A stretch of 64,000 nucleotides of DNA from Marinomonas ostreistagni (GTDB lineage Bacteria > Pseudomonadota > Gammaproteobacteria > Pseudomonadales > Marinomonadaceae). The stretch covers positions 310,001 through 374,000 of the forward strand of contig NZ_JAFEKF010000002.1 of assembly GCF_016888445.1 (NCBI RefSeq), read 5' to 3'. The position numbers and the translations under genes are program-made. A model generated the notes under the pieces. The model was given only the letters and a program-made list of their open reading frames with translations, ran no database searches and was not told where the DNA came from. Positions 8,642-16,271 of this stretch are shown here, in pieces (positions within the stretch are counted from its first letter, which is position 1; each line of letters begins with the position of its first letter).

Positions 8642-9870
8642 AGGCTGGCCTTTTGCGTTGCCGCATATACTGCCATCGCTGTGTCGACACCTTCACCATT
8701 TGGCAGAGCAAAACCTTGGCCGCGAAGCACGGTTTCAAGAGACTGAAGCGTGTGCAAAACAGCGTCTTGGCGTGCGTTGTAGCCCATGGTACCGATACGC
8801 CATACTTTGCCTTTTAATGGGCCAAAGCTCGTGCCGATTTCGATGTTAAATATGTTGAGCATATCGTGACGTACTTTCTCGCCATCAACATTGTCAGGGA
8901 TATGAACGCCAACCACATTGCTCATTTTGTTGCTTAGATCACCGTATGGCTTCAAGCCCATCGCTTTAATACCTTGAAGCATGGCATTGCCTGCTAATTG
9001 GTGACGAGCGATCACTGAGTCTTGGCCTTCGCGTAGCAGTTCCACGGCACATTGGCGTGCGCCAAACAGCATAGTTGCCGCTTCCGTGTGGTGGTTTAGA
9101 CGCTCTTCGCCCCAGTAATCCATAATCATGCCAAGATCGAAGTAGTTCGAGCGAATGCGAGAACCAGCGGACTCTGTATGGTGTGCATCACGGATACCCG
9201 CTTCCACATGGTGGCGCTTGCGAACAGCGGAAACAAAACGATCGCTGTAGCTTACTGGCGCGCTACCAGATGGTCCGCCAAGACATTTCTGTAGACCAAC
9301 AGAGACTGCGTCAATTTGCCACGCGTCCATATCAAATGGGTTACCACCGATAGAAGCCGTCGCGTCCGTGTACAGCAACACATCGTGGGCACGACAGATG
9401 CCGCCGATTTCATTTAATGGCTGCAGCATAGTCGTTGAGGTATCGCCTTGAACAATGGCTAATACTTTTGGTTGTACGCGTTTGATCGCTTCTTCGATTT
9501 GTTGTGGATCGAAGACTTCACCCCAAGGCACTTCAATGGTGTGTACTTCCGCGTCGGCGCGTTCCGCGATCTCTGTTAGAAGATGACCGAAACGACCGAA
9601 GATTGGCACAAGCACTTTATCACCAGGCTCAAGCACAGACACCAAAGACGCTTCGATGCCCGCACGAGACGTACCATCGATTAGGAAAGTTTGTTCGTTT
9701 TGCGTATTGAAGACCTGACGGTACAGCGCCATCACTTCGTTCATGTAACTCGTCATCGTCGGGTCATATTGACCGACTAACTGCGTTGACATGGCTTGCA
9801 ACACACTTGGGTAACAGTTGATTGGGCCTGGACCCATTAGCAAACGTGGTGGAAATTGTAGAGGTTGCAT
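8638..9870 (-). CDS. pucG: (S)-ureidoglycine-glyoxylate aminotransferase (class V, PLP)
   Basis: A 410-residue fold-type I class V aminotransferase. LLMGPGPINCYPSVL at the N terminus is typical of alanine-glyoxylate and ureidoglycine-glyoxylate enzymes. The PLP Lys lies in VGLQKCLGGPSG (about residue 194) and the cofactor-binding Asp in LLYTDATASIGG. PucG moves the amino group of ureidoglycine to glyoxylate, giving oxalurate and glycine. The call over plain AGAT rests on its setting between the TSUP permease gene (9 bp upstream) and allC (4-bp overlap). It has an AGGAG ribosome site 6 bases before the ATG. Confidence 0.88.
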   Translation of the reverse strand: MQPLQFPPRLLMGPGPINCYPSVLQAMSTQLVGQYDPTMTSYMNEVMALYRQVFNTQNEQTFLIDGTSRAGIEASLVSVLEPGDKVLVPIFGRFGHLLTEIAERADAEVHTIEVPWGEVFDPQQIEEAIKRVQPKVLAIVQGDTSTTMLQPLNEIGGICRAHDVLLYTDATASIGGNPFDMDAWQIDAVSVGLQKCLGGPSGSAPVSYSDRFVSAVRKRHHVEAGIRDAHHTESAGSRIRSNYFDLGMIMDYWGEERLNHHTEAATMLFGARQCAVELLREGQDSVIARHQLAGNAMLQGIKAMGLKPYGDLSNKMSNVVGVHIPDNVDGEKVRHDMLNIFNIEIGTSFGPLKGKVWRIGTMGYNARQDAVLHTLQSLETVLRGQGFALPNGEGVDTAMAVYAATQKASL

Positions 9871-9879
9871 GAATAGCTC

Positions 9880-10698
9880 CTACGCTAAAACTTGGTAAAG
9901 CATTCTTAGGCCAGTGAAAATCAGTGTTACCGCGAACACTTTTTTCAACATGGCCGCGTTCAAACGGTTGGCAAGGCCCGCACCGACTGGTGCGAACAAA
10001 ACGGTCAGTGGGATAATGCAGGCTGCGCCGACAAGGTTTACTAGACCGAAAGTACCGAATGGTGAATCCACTGGCGTTTGACCTGCGATCAACATAGTGA
10101 CCGCCGCTGGCAGAGAAATAATCAGACCTACCGCCGCGGCTGTGCCGACAGCACGGTGTGCTGGGTAGTTACAGAAAGTCAGAGTAGGCACGGTTAGCGT
10201 ACCGCCACCGATACCCACCATAGAGCTGAAGAAACCAATGCAAGTCGCGATGATACTTTGACCACCTTTACCTGGAAGAGACTGGAAAAAAGCGTCTTTC
10301 TTACCCAGCAACATATTGAGTGCAGACAGAGTCGCAATCACACCGAATAGCAGTGTTAGCCATTGGCCTTCCACGCGCGTCACCACGTATGAGCCGATCA
10401 TCACGCCAGCAAAAATAAACACGCCCCAAAACTTAAGTAGTTGGAAATCCACATTGCCTTTGGCGTTGTGGGCCCGGATCGAGCTGATCGACGTTGGGAT
10501 AATCGTGGCTAGAGATGTAGCGGTCGCCACTAGCATTGCTGTATCAGCACTAACACCTAAGCCTTGGTACAAGAAAAACAGCACCGGCACGATTACGATA
10601 CCGCCACCAACACCTAAAAGACCTGCCAAGATACCCGCGACTACGCCTGTGCCCATCATGGCTAAAATCATGGAATAGTTTTCCATTATGAATGACAT
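9880..10698 (-). CDS. TSUP (TauE/SafE) family permease in urate cluster
   Basis: A 272-residue protein with about eight transmembrane helices and the duplicated TSUP motif: GVVAGILAGLLGVGGGIVIVP near residue 18 and FFSSMVGIGGGTLTVPTL near 160. TSUP proteins export or import small organic and sulfur anions. Lying 9 bp before pucG in the same operon, it may carry a purine-pathway anion such as oxalurate or oxalate, or the entering substrate; this is context-based inference. Its leader contains a large structured repeat (10735-10847). A GGAG ribosome site lies 11 bases before the ATG. Confidence 0.85.
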   Translation of the reverse strand: MSFIMENYSMILAMMGTGVVAGILAGLLGVGGGIVIVPVLFFLYQGLGVSADTAMLVATATSLATIIPTSISSIRAHNAKGNVDFQLLKFWGVFIFAGVMIGSYVVTRVEGQWLTLLFGVIATLSALNMLLGKKDAFFQSLPGKGGQSIIATCIGFFSSMVGIGGGTLTVPTLTFCNYPAHRAVGTAAAVGLIISLPAAVTMLIAGQTPVDSPFGTFGLVNLVGAACIIPLTVLFAPVGAGLANRLNAAMLKKVFAVTLIFTGLRMLYQVLA

Positions 10699-10734
10699 CT
10701 ACTTTTTAACTCCTGCTTAGGGACTGTTGTGTTT

Positions 10735-10847
10735 GATTGGAATCAAAACGAATTCTTCGGCCCGGCTTAGACGGCACATCCATGTGCCGATTAAGCCTAC
10801 GCAATCATCCTGATTGCTGGCCTCTAGAATTGTTTTGATCCCATTGA
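10735..10847. repeat. Three-way-junction inverted-repeat element A
   Basis: The outer arms GGAATCAAAACGAATTCT (10739-10756) and AGAATTGTTTTGATCCC (10826-10842) pair with one bulge. Inside are two hairpins. One is a long interrupted stem GGCTTA...TAAGCC (10764-10797) closing GGCACATCCATGTGCC. The other is GCAATCATCCTGATTGC (10801-10817). Read on the minus strand, which is the sense of transcription, the loops are CAGGATG and CATGGATG. The element fills the leader of the TSUP-pucG-allC genes and has the same architecture as element B in the opposite orientation. Confidence 0.75.
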
Positions 10848-10865
10848 ATACGTACTTCATCTAGT

Positions 10866-10973
10866 GAGACAGCCAATTAGGTTATGGCAAGCACCAGCCC
10901 ATGGATGGGCTGGGTAGGCTGTCGCAGACAGGGATGTCTGCCAGCCGGCGGCCATAACCTAATTGGCGGCTCA
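10866..10973. repeat. Three-way-junction inverted-repeat element B
   Basis: The outer arms GCCAATTAGGTTATGGC (10872-10888) and GCCATAACCTAATTGGC (10951-10967) are a perfect 17-bp inverted repeat. They enclose a 9-bp hairpin CCAGCCCAT-GG-ATGGGCTGG (10894-10913) and a longer interrupted hairpin. The latter is GGCTG...CAGCC (10917-10946) around GCAGACA-GGGA-TGTCTGC. On the plus strand the loops read CATGGATG and CAGGGATG, matching those of element A on the minus strand. It lies just beyond the end of the hpxW-like gene, so it could also act as a terminator or transcript-protecting structure. There is no T-run. Confidence 0.8.
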
Positions 10974-11043
10974 GTCTGAATGACTTTCTATTTGCGAGCC
11001 GGCGCTTTCATAATCAACTTCGACGCATTTCAGGCCAAATGAC

Positions 11044-12636
11044 TTAACCTGAGTAGCTAGCCGAAGAAACGGCTAAACCATCACTGCGTGGGTCGGTTGC
11101 GGCGTCGGTATTGCCCTCAGGGAACAACACGACAGCGCCCGCATGGCCCATTAATTCATTGCACGCTGGCACGGCGACTAGGTCATGGCCGCGGGCAATC
11201 AATGTCTCTGCGGCTTCCGCCGCGAAATCGCTTTCCACTTTTAAGTTGTGGCTCACATCTCCCCATGTACGACCGAGTAACCAACGGCCTGCGGCAATGC
11301 TCTGGGCCAGTGGTTGCTTGTGGTACACGTAACGGCTGAACAACGCCGCTTGGGTTTGTGGTTGGCCTTCGCCACCCATGGTGCCGTAACTGATACGACG
11401 GCCATCGTTAAGTTCTGCAAAAGCAGGGTTTAGGGTGTGAAATGGCTTTAAATTCGGCTTAAGTTCTTGCAAATGGCCTTTTTCAAGGCTGAACGATGAG
11501 CCGCGGTTGTTCCACACAATGCCAGTGCTTGGGCTGACGATGCCGCTGCCAAATTCCCAGTAAAGACTTTGGATGTAGCTCACCATACGGCCTTCGCTGT
11601 CACAGCAGCCCATCCAAATGGTGTCGCCGTGTTTCGCTGGGTGTGGCCATACTTGGGCTTGGTCGATGGTAATCTTGTCAGCCATGGACGCTAGGCTTTC
11701 ATCGCTCAGTAACTCTTGTAGTTCAACGCTTAAACGCGCTGGGTCAGTGACGTATTCGTTGCGAGCGATAAAGGCTTGCTTGGTGGCTTCGATCAGTAGG
11801 TGCGCCATATCGGTTTCACCGCCATCGCCTAGCTGATGAATGCGATCGTACAGTGCCAAGATGATCAAGGAAGCAATGCCTTGCGTCGGTGCCGGCAGGT
11901 TGTAAAGTTTGCCTACACCTGTCTCCACACTTAATGGCGTCACTTGTTCGGCGCGGTAATCGTGAAAATCCGCCAAGCGAATCGGCGAGCCAGCCGCTTC
12001 AAGGTCGGCCGCCAGCTTCTCTGCCACTGTGCCGTGGTAGAAATCGTCTAAGCCGATTTCTGCTAGGTGTTTTAACGTTTGCGCCAAAGTGCTTAGGGTT
12101 AAGCGGTTACCGTGAGTCAGTGTTTCACCTTGATCTAAAAACTGTACGAAGCCCGGTAGAGAGGCTAAATCGTTATGTACTTTTTGGCTGGCAGCTTGCA
12201 GGCTTTCTGTAATTTCAATGCCATTCTCTGCATGATCGATGGCATTTTGCAGCAGTTCGCTTAATGACTTAGGCGCTTGCCAGAAGGCGCTGATGTCTAA
12301 GGCTTTTTGCCAACCCGCTACCGCGCCCGCCATAGTCACGGTTGCTTTACCGCCGCGTGCAGGGATCGCATCGTCGCCTTGGAAGAAGTCTAATGTCGCC
12401 AGTTGCGCCGCTTTACCAGAGGCATCGATGCCAATTGGCGCTTTACCCGGTTCGCTGATCAGCCAAAAACCGTCGCCACCTAAACCGTTCATGTGTGGGT
12501 ACACCACCGCAATGGTTGCTGCCGCAGCGACCATCGCTTCAATAGCAGTGCCGCCTTGTTCAAGAATAGCCTGACCGGCTTTGGTCGCCTCGTGATGTGG
12601 TGCGGTAAAGGCAATAGAAGGTGAAATCGAAGACAT
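11044..12636 (-). CDS. hpxW: Gamma-glutamyltransferase-fold Ntn hydrolase, HpxW-like (oxamate amidohydrolase)
   Basis: A 530-residue Ntn hydrolase of the gamma-glutamyltransferase superfamily. It opens with the usual large-subunit sequence ATIAVVYPHMNGLGGDGF (about residues 39-57). The predicted self-cleavage and catalytic Thr is in HGDTIWMG (about 338), followed by small-subunit motifs NNRGSSFS and YGTMGGEGQPQTQ. No signal peptide is present, so it is cytoplasmic, unlike true periplasmic GGTs. In Klebsiella, HpxW of this family hydrolyses oxamate to oxalate and ammonia after oxalurate formation. The setting beside pucG, allC and uraD supports that role by analogy. Its ribosome site lies over the end of the amidase gene, only 3 bp away. 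Confidence 0.82.
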   Translation of the reverse strand: MSSISPSIAFTAPHHEATKAGQAILEQGGTAIEAMVAAAATIAVVYPHMNGLGGDGFWLISEPGKAPIGIDASGKAAQLATLDFFQGDDAIPARGGKATVTMAGAVAGWQKALDISAFWQAPKSLSELLQNAIDHAENGIEITESLQAASQKVHNDLASLPGFVQFLDQGETLTHGNRLTLSTLAQTLKHLAEIGLDDFYHGTVAEKLAADLEAAGSPIRLADFHDYRAEQVTPLSVETGVGKLYNLPAPTQGIASLIILALYDRIHQLGDGGETDMAHLLIEATKQAFIARNEYVTDPARLSVELQELLSDESLASMADKITIDQAQVWPHPAKHGDTIWMGCCDSEGRMVSYIQSLYWEFGSGIVSPSTGIVWNNRGSSFSLEKGHLQELKPNLKPFHTLNPAFAELNDGRRISYGTMGGEGQPQTQAALFSRYVYHKQPLAQSIAAGRWLLGRTWGDVSHNLKVESDFAAEAAETLIARGHDLVAVPACNELMGHAGAVVLFPEGNTDAATDPRSDGLAVSSASYSG

Positions 12637-12639
12637 GCG

Positions 12640-13812
12640 TTACTCCATTAGTTCTTTGGCTAGGGCTAACAAACTTAGGTCGCTACCGCGAGGGCCTATT
12701 AGGGATAGGCCACACGGTGCGCCATCGATCTCACAAACGGGTAAGTGCAATTGTGGGAGACCGCATAGACCAGCGATCGCCGTCAGCTCTAAAAGCTGGT
12801 TACGGTAATCGGCTAACTCATTGTCTTTCATCGTTAAAAGTGGCGAACGACCTGGTGTGGTTGGCAGTATCAAGACGGCACCTTCCAGCTGTTCATCAAG
12901 CCATGCGCGAAACTTCGCTTGTTGTGCTTTGGCGTCGCTGACGTCGTCTGTACTGATGGTTTTCGTCCACTCAAAGCGGCTGGCGATGTCTGGCGCAAAA
13001 TCAGGATCGTTTTGTGTGATCCACTCACCGTGAGTTTGCCAAATTTCCGCCCCTTGTAGGGTGCGGAAGGTTGCACCGGTTTGCCAGTACACTGGGTCGA
13101 TTTCAAGGCTTTCATCTATGTTGAGCTTGCCTTGATCTGCCCATGTGTCTAGCTGCTTAAGTAGCGCGTCTTTGTGTTCAACTTGTTCGATTAATACTTT
13201 GGAAATCAGTGTTTTAGCAAGCAGTGGTTGTTGATTCGGTAGCAAAGTTTTAGCAACCTTGATCAGCTCATCAAGGCTACGGGTCATAAAGCCAACCGTG
13301 TCAAAAGACGGAGCTAACGCCACCATGTTATCCATCGCGATGGCGCTGTGAGTCGGGCGTAAACCAAACAAGCCGTTGTAGCTTGATGGCACACGAATGG
13401 AACCGCCGGTATCCGTGCCCAAACCAATCTCAGCCAGCTTGCCAGAAACCGCGACCGCCGAGCCTGATGACGAACCACCCGGTAAACGCTCTGGGTTAAT
13501 TGGGTTTTCTGGTGTGCCGTAATGAATATTTTGCCCGTTTAGGCTGTAAGCCAATTCGTCGGTAATCGTCTTTCCGACGAACTGCGCGCCTGCGCTTAGC
13601 AAGGTGCTCACGCTCGATGCGGTTGCTGTTGGTTGATCATGGGTAGCGAGCCACGTTGGGTTACCAGCTGTGGTTGGCAAACCTTCCATATGAAACAAAT
13701 CTTTCACCGCTAAACGCATACCTGCAAGTGATTGCTCAGAGGCAGCCACCACCGTCGGGGAGAAGTGTTCTGGTAGGCGTAAAAACGGGTTTTGGACGAT
13801 TGCGTGTTTCAT
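12640..13812 (-). CDS. Amidase-signature family enzyme, AtzE/HpxY-like, in urate cluster
   Basis: A 390-residue amidase-signature enzyme with the full Ser-cisSer-Lys triad region: Lys in LAVKDLFHMEG (about residue 36), the cis-Ser in LPGGSSSGSAVAVSG (about 110-124) and the nucleophile Ser in GLGTDTGGSIRVPSS (about 138). Compared with GatA or AtzE (about 450-480 residues) it is short in the C-terminal half. It is followed after 3 bp by the HpxW-like gene and is probably cotranscribed with it. By analogy with hpxWXYZ clusters, a substrate downstream of oxalurate is likely, but the exact reaction is not shown by the sequence. The start has AGGAG 6 bases upstream. Confidence 0.85.
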   Translation of the reverse strand: MKHAIVQNPFLRLPEHFSPTVVAASEQSLAGMRLAVKDLFHMEGLPTTAGNPTWLATHDQPTATASSVSTLLSAGAQFVGKTITDELAYSLNGQNIHYGTPENPINPERLPGGSSSGSAVAVSGKLAEIGLGTDTGGSIRVPSSYNGLFGLRPTHSAIAMDNMVALAPSFDTVGFMTRSLDELIKVAKTLLPNQQPLLAKTLISKVLIEQVEHKDALLKQLDTWADQGKLNIDESLEIDPVYWQTGATFRTLQGAEIWQTHGEWITQNDPDFAPDIASRFEWTKTISTDDVSDAKAQQAKFRAWLDEQLEGAVLILPTTPGRSPLLTMKDNELADYRNQLLELTAIAGLCGLPQLHLPVCEIDGAPCGLSLIGPRGSDLSLLALAKELME

Positions 13813-13837
13813 AAGTCGCTCCTTTGCTTGGCAGTAT

Positions 13838-13851
13838 GAAACAATTGTTTC
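13838..13851. promoter_or_regulatory. Perfect 14-bp palindrome upstream of amidase-hpxW, candidate operator
   Basis: GAAACAATTGTTTC is a perfect dyad 26 bp before the amidase start, in the 107-bp gap after uraD. A RpiR-type regulator is encoded in the same cluster, and GAAA...TTTC dyads would be a reasonable operator for that family. I found no second good copy in front of hiuH, hpxO or the TSUP gene, so the assignment is tentative. Confidence 0.4.
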
Positions 13852-13919
13852 TAATATTTGTCAACTGAAACGAAAGGTGCGAAACGCTTCGCTTCAATCC
13901 CTGTCGCAAATAGGCTGAT

Positions 13920-14471
13920 TTAGCATGATGGCTGTGCCCACAGAGAGTCCGGCAGCGCTGCCAAGCGAAAACCTGCGATTTTATGTACTTCATTCAGGGC
14001 ATAACGAAACTCTGTTGCAACAGTGTTGGGAAGGCGTGCTTCGAAGGCTTCGAGGATTTGATCTTTGCTCGCGCCCTTCACTGCCATAATGAAGGGAAAA
14101 CCAAACTTGTCGCGGTAGCTTTCATTAAGCGCTAAGAAACGCTCCAGTTCCGGAGGGGAGAGTTGGTCAAGCCCGGCGCCCGCTTGCTCGTTGCTGGAGG
14201 CATCGGTGAGTTCGCCTGCTAATGCGGCTTTTCCGGCCAAATCGGGGTGTGCTCGCAGCAGCGCTAGCTGAGTGTTGTGGTCGGCGGCTTCGACGATATC
14301 GCGCAGCGCGCTTTGCACCGCTATTTGGATGCCTTCAGGATGCTGGTTAAGCGTGTCGCGTTGCTCATAAAGTGCCTCGGCGACCCATTTAGAGTGTTCG
14401 TAGATGTCCTTCAACTGCTTGATAAAGCTTGGCTTATCTTGATCAAGTAACGCTGTCTCTGTGGTGTCCAT
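13920..14471 (-). CDS. uraD: OHCU decarboxylase
   Basis: A 183-residue helical protein of the OHCU decarboxylase family. The catalytic His sits in LLRAHPDLAGKAA (about residue 75), followed by the family's SSNEQAGAGLDQLSPPE and NESYRDKFGFPFIMAVKG blocks. It converts 2-oxo-4-hydroxy-4-carboxy-5-ureidoimidazoline stereospecifically to (S)-allantoin, the last step of urate breakdown to allantoin. The ATG at 14471 is chosen because AGGAG lies 5 bases before it; a GTG two codons upstream overlaps worse with that site. It is the first gene of the leftward operon and divergent from the HIU hydrolase gene, whose product supplies its substrate. Confidence 0.94.
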   Translation of the reverse strand: MDTTETALLDQDKPSFIKQLKDIYEHSKWVAEALYEQRDTLNQHPEGIQIAVQSALRDIVEAADHNTQLALLRAHPDLAGKAALAGELTDASSNEQAGAGLDQLSPPELERFLALNESYRDKFGFPFIMAVKGASKDQILEAFEARLPNTVATEFRYALNEVHKIAGFRLAALPDSLWAQPSC

Positions 14472-14602
14472 ACACACTCCTGTGAGCTGTGATATCTGTA
14501 TTTGTATTTGGCGCTGCTAGAGTTTTGAGCGTAATCTCTGTAGCGATGAAGCGCTAATTTTTATCCTACATAGTGGTTATCAAGCAGTCTATGGGAGGCT
14601 CG

Positions 14603-14959
14603 ATGGGATATTTAACGACACATATCTTAGATACAACACATGGTCTTGCGGCGGCTGGTGTGGCGATTACGCTCTTTCAACTGGCAGACGATGGCACCCG
14701 AAGCGTGGTGCAGCGAGCGCTGTCCAATGACGATGGCCGCTGTGATGCGCCACTGATAGAAGGCGACAGCTTCCAAGTCGGGCGCTACGAACTAGAGTTT
14801 GCCATAGGTGATTACTTTGCCAAGCAAGGCGTTGAGATGCCTGAACCACGCTTTCTTGACGTGGTGGTACTGCGCTTTGGCATCGCGGATGAAGCCAGTC
14901 ACTATCACGTACCACTGCTAGTGACGCCGTACTCTTATAGCACTTATCGTGGCAGCTAA
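14603..14959 (+). CDS. hiuH: 5-hydroxyisourate hydrolase (transthyretin-like)
   Basis: A 118-residue transthyretin-related protein. It has the N-terminal THILDTTHGLAAAGV block and the diagnostic C-terminal tetrapeptide YRGS at the very end, which separates HIU hydrolases from vertebrate transthyretin. The conserved catalytic His and Arg positions are seen at HILD and GRYE. It hydrolyses 5-hydroxyisourate, the product of HpxO, to OHCU. The start is set at 14603 because GGGAGG lies 4 bases upstream; earlier in-frame GTG/ATG codons have no ribosome site. It is divergent from uraD and upstream of hpxO, likely in one transcript with it. Confidence 0.94.
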   Translation: MGYLTTHILDTTHGLAAAGVAITLFQLADDGTRSVVQRALSNDDGRCDAPLIEGDSFQVGRYELEFAIGDYFAKQGVEMPEPRFLDVVVLRFGIADEASHYHVPLLVTPYSYSTYRGS

Positions 14960-15116
14960 TAGAGCACCTTATTGGTGCGTGAGTGGTTGGCGAAATCACT
15001 TGGCCCGTTTTGTTTAATTCTTAACTTATTGTTTGTAATAGAAAATAGTGGCCTTTAAAGCTTGGGCACGATTCTTGATAGCCGTTACATTGAGCAATGG
15101 GCTAAAGGAGTGCGGT

Positions 15117-16271
15117 ATGAAAGCGATCATTATTGGTGCTGGTATTGGCGGAATGTCTGCTGCCGCTGCTTTGCATCAACAAGGCATAGAATGCGAGATA
15201 TTTGAGGCGGTCAAAGAGATGAAGCCAGTGGGTGCGGCGATCTCGATTTGGTCCAATGGCGTTAAATGCATGAATCACTTAGGCATGGGGGACATCATGG
15301 ATGACCTCGGTGGTCCACTACACAATATGGCTTACCTTGAAGGTTTCAGCTCTGCCCAGATGACACGCTTTAGTTTAAAACCTTTAGTCGACGAAGTGGG
15401 CGAGCGTCCATGTCCTGTCTCGCGCGCCCATCTGCAGACACGCATGATTGACTGGTGGGGGCGCGATAAAGTCCAGTTTGGCAAACGCTTGGAATGCGTG
15501 ACGCAAGATGAAGACGGCGTGACCGCGACCTTTACCGATGGCTCCGCTGCTCAGGGTGATTTTATGATCGCGGCCGATGGCGCGCACTCTATCGCTCGAG
15601 AATATGTATTAGGCCGTAAAGTCGAGCGTCGCTATGCGGGGTATGTGAATTGGAATGGCTTAGTCGAAATCGATGAAGCCATTGCCCCAGCCGACCAGTG
15701 GACTATGTTTGTTGCCGATGGCAAACGTGTTTCTGTGATGCCAATTGCTGGCAATCGCTTCTACTTCTTCTTTGATGTGCCGTTGCCAAAAGATTTACCA
15801 GAAGACCGCTCAACGGTGGTAAATGACCTAAAAGGTTACTTCGAAGGCTGGGCTGAACCGGTTCAACGCCTAATCGATGCCATCAATCCTGAGACCACCA
15901 ATCGTATTGAAATCCACGACGTCGAGCCATTTAGTTCATTGGTGAAAGGCCGTGTTGCATTGCTTGGTGATGCGGGCCATAGCACCACGCCAGATATCGG
16001 CCAAGGCGGCTGCGCTGCGCTGGAAGACTCTGTGGTATTGGGGCATTGCTTCGCCGCCAGTTGCGATATCGAAGGCGCGCTGCAATGTTACCAAAGCGGT
16101 CGCTTAGAGCGCGTCAAAGATCTTGTGCTCAAAGCACGCCAACGCTGTCATGTGACTCACGGTTTTGACCGTGAGACGACGCAAGCTTGGTACCAAGAGC
16201 TGCGTACCGAAACTGGCGCTGGCATTATGTCTGGCTTGGCCAAAACTATCCTTGGCGGCCCCTTGGGCTAA
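15117..16271 (+). CDS. hpxO: FAD-dependent urate hydroxylase
   Basis: 384 residues, the same length as Klebsiella HpxO. An N-terminal Rossmann FAD site IIIGAGIGGMSAAAALHQQG, the mid DG motif in MIAADGAHS (about residue 155-163) and the distal GD motif in LLGDAGHSTTPDIGQGG (about 283-299) define a class A flavoprotein hydroxylase. HpxO uses NADH and O2 to turn urate into 5-hydroxyisourate, replacing uricase. The start at 15117 has AAAGGAG 6 bases upstream; the upstream in-frame ATG region lacks one. Its stop abuts the convergent RpiR gene (stop at 16272) with no spacer. Confidence 0.93.
   Translation: MKAIIIGAGIGGMSAAAALHQQGIECEIFEAVKEMKPVGAAISIWSNGVKCMNHLGMGDIMDDLGGPLHNMAYLEGFSSAQMTRFSLKPLVDEVGERPCPVSRAHLQTRMIDWWGRDKVQFGKRLECVTQDEDGVTATFTDGSAAQGDFMIAADGAHSIAREYVLGRKVERRYAGYVNWNGLVEIDEAIAPADQWTMFVADGKRVSVMPIAGNRFYFFFDVPLPKDLPEDRSTVVNDLKGYFEGWAEPVQRLIDAINPETTNRIEIHDVEPFSSLVKGRVALLGDAGHSTTPDIGQGGCAALEDSVVLGHCFAASCDIEGALQCYQSGRLERVKDLVLKARQRCHVTHGFDRETTQAWYQELRTETGAGIMSGLAKTILGGPLG

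Noticed and set aside
10316..10678. 120-codon frame opposite the TSUP gene of the urate cluster
   Set aside because: Complement of the glycine-rich TSUP repeats; its composition (Pro/Thr/Ile-rich) is typical of an antisense frame.
10699..11043. Purine-type riboswitch in front of the TSUP-pucG-allC genes
   Set aside because: The region folds as a three-way junction, but the loops repeat within and between two inverted copies and do not resemble the purine or xanthine aptamer cores I know. A repeat element explains it better.
13879..13892. Terminator after uraD (GCGAA-ACGC-TTCGC)
   Set aside because: The stem is only five base pairs and no T-run follows on either strand.
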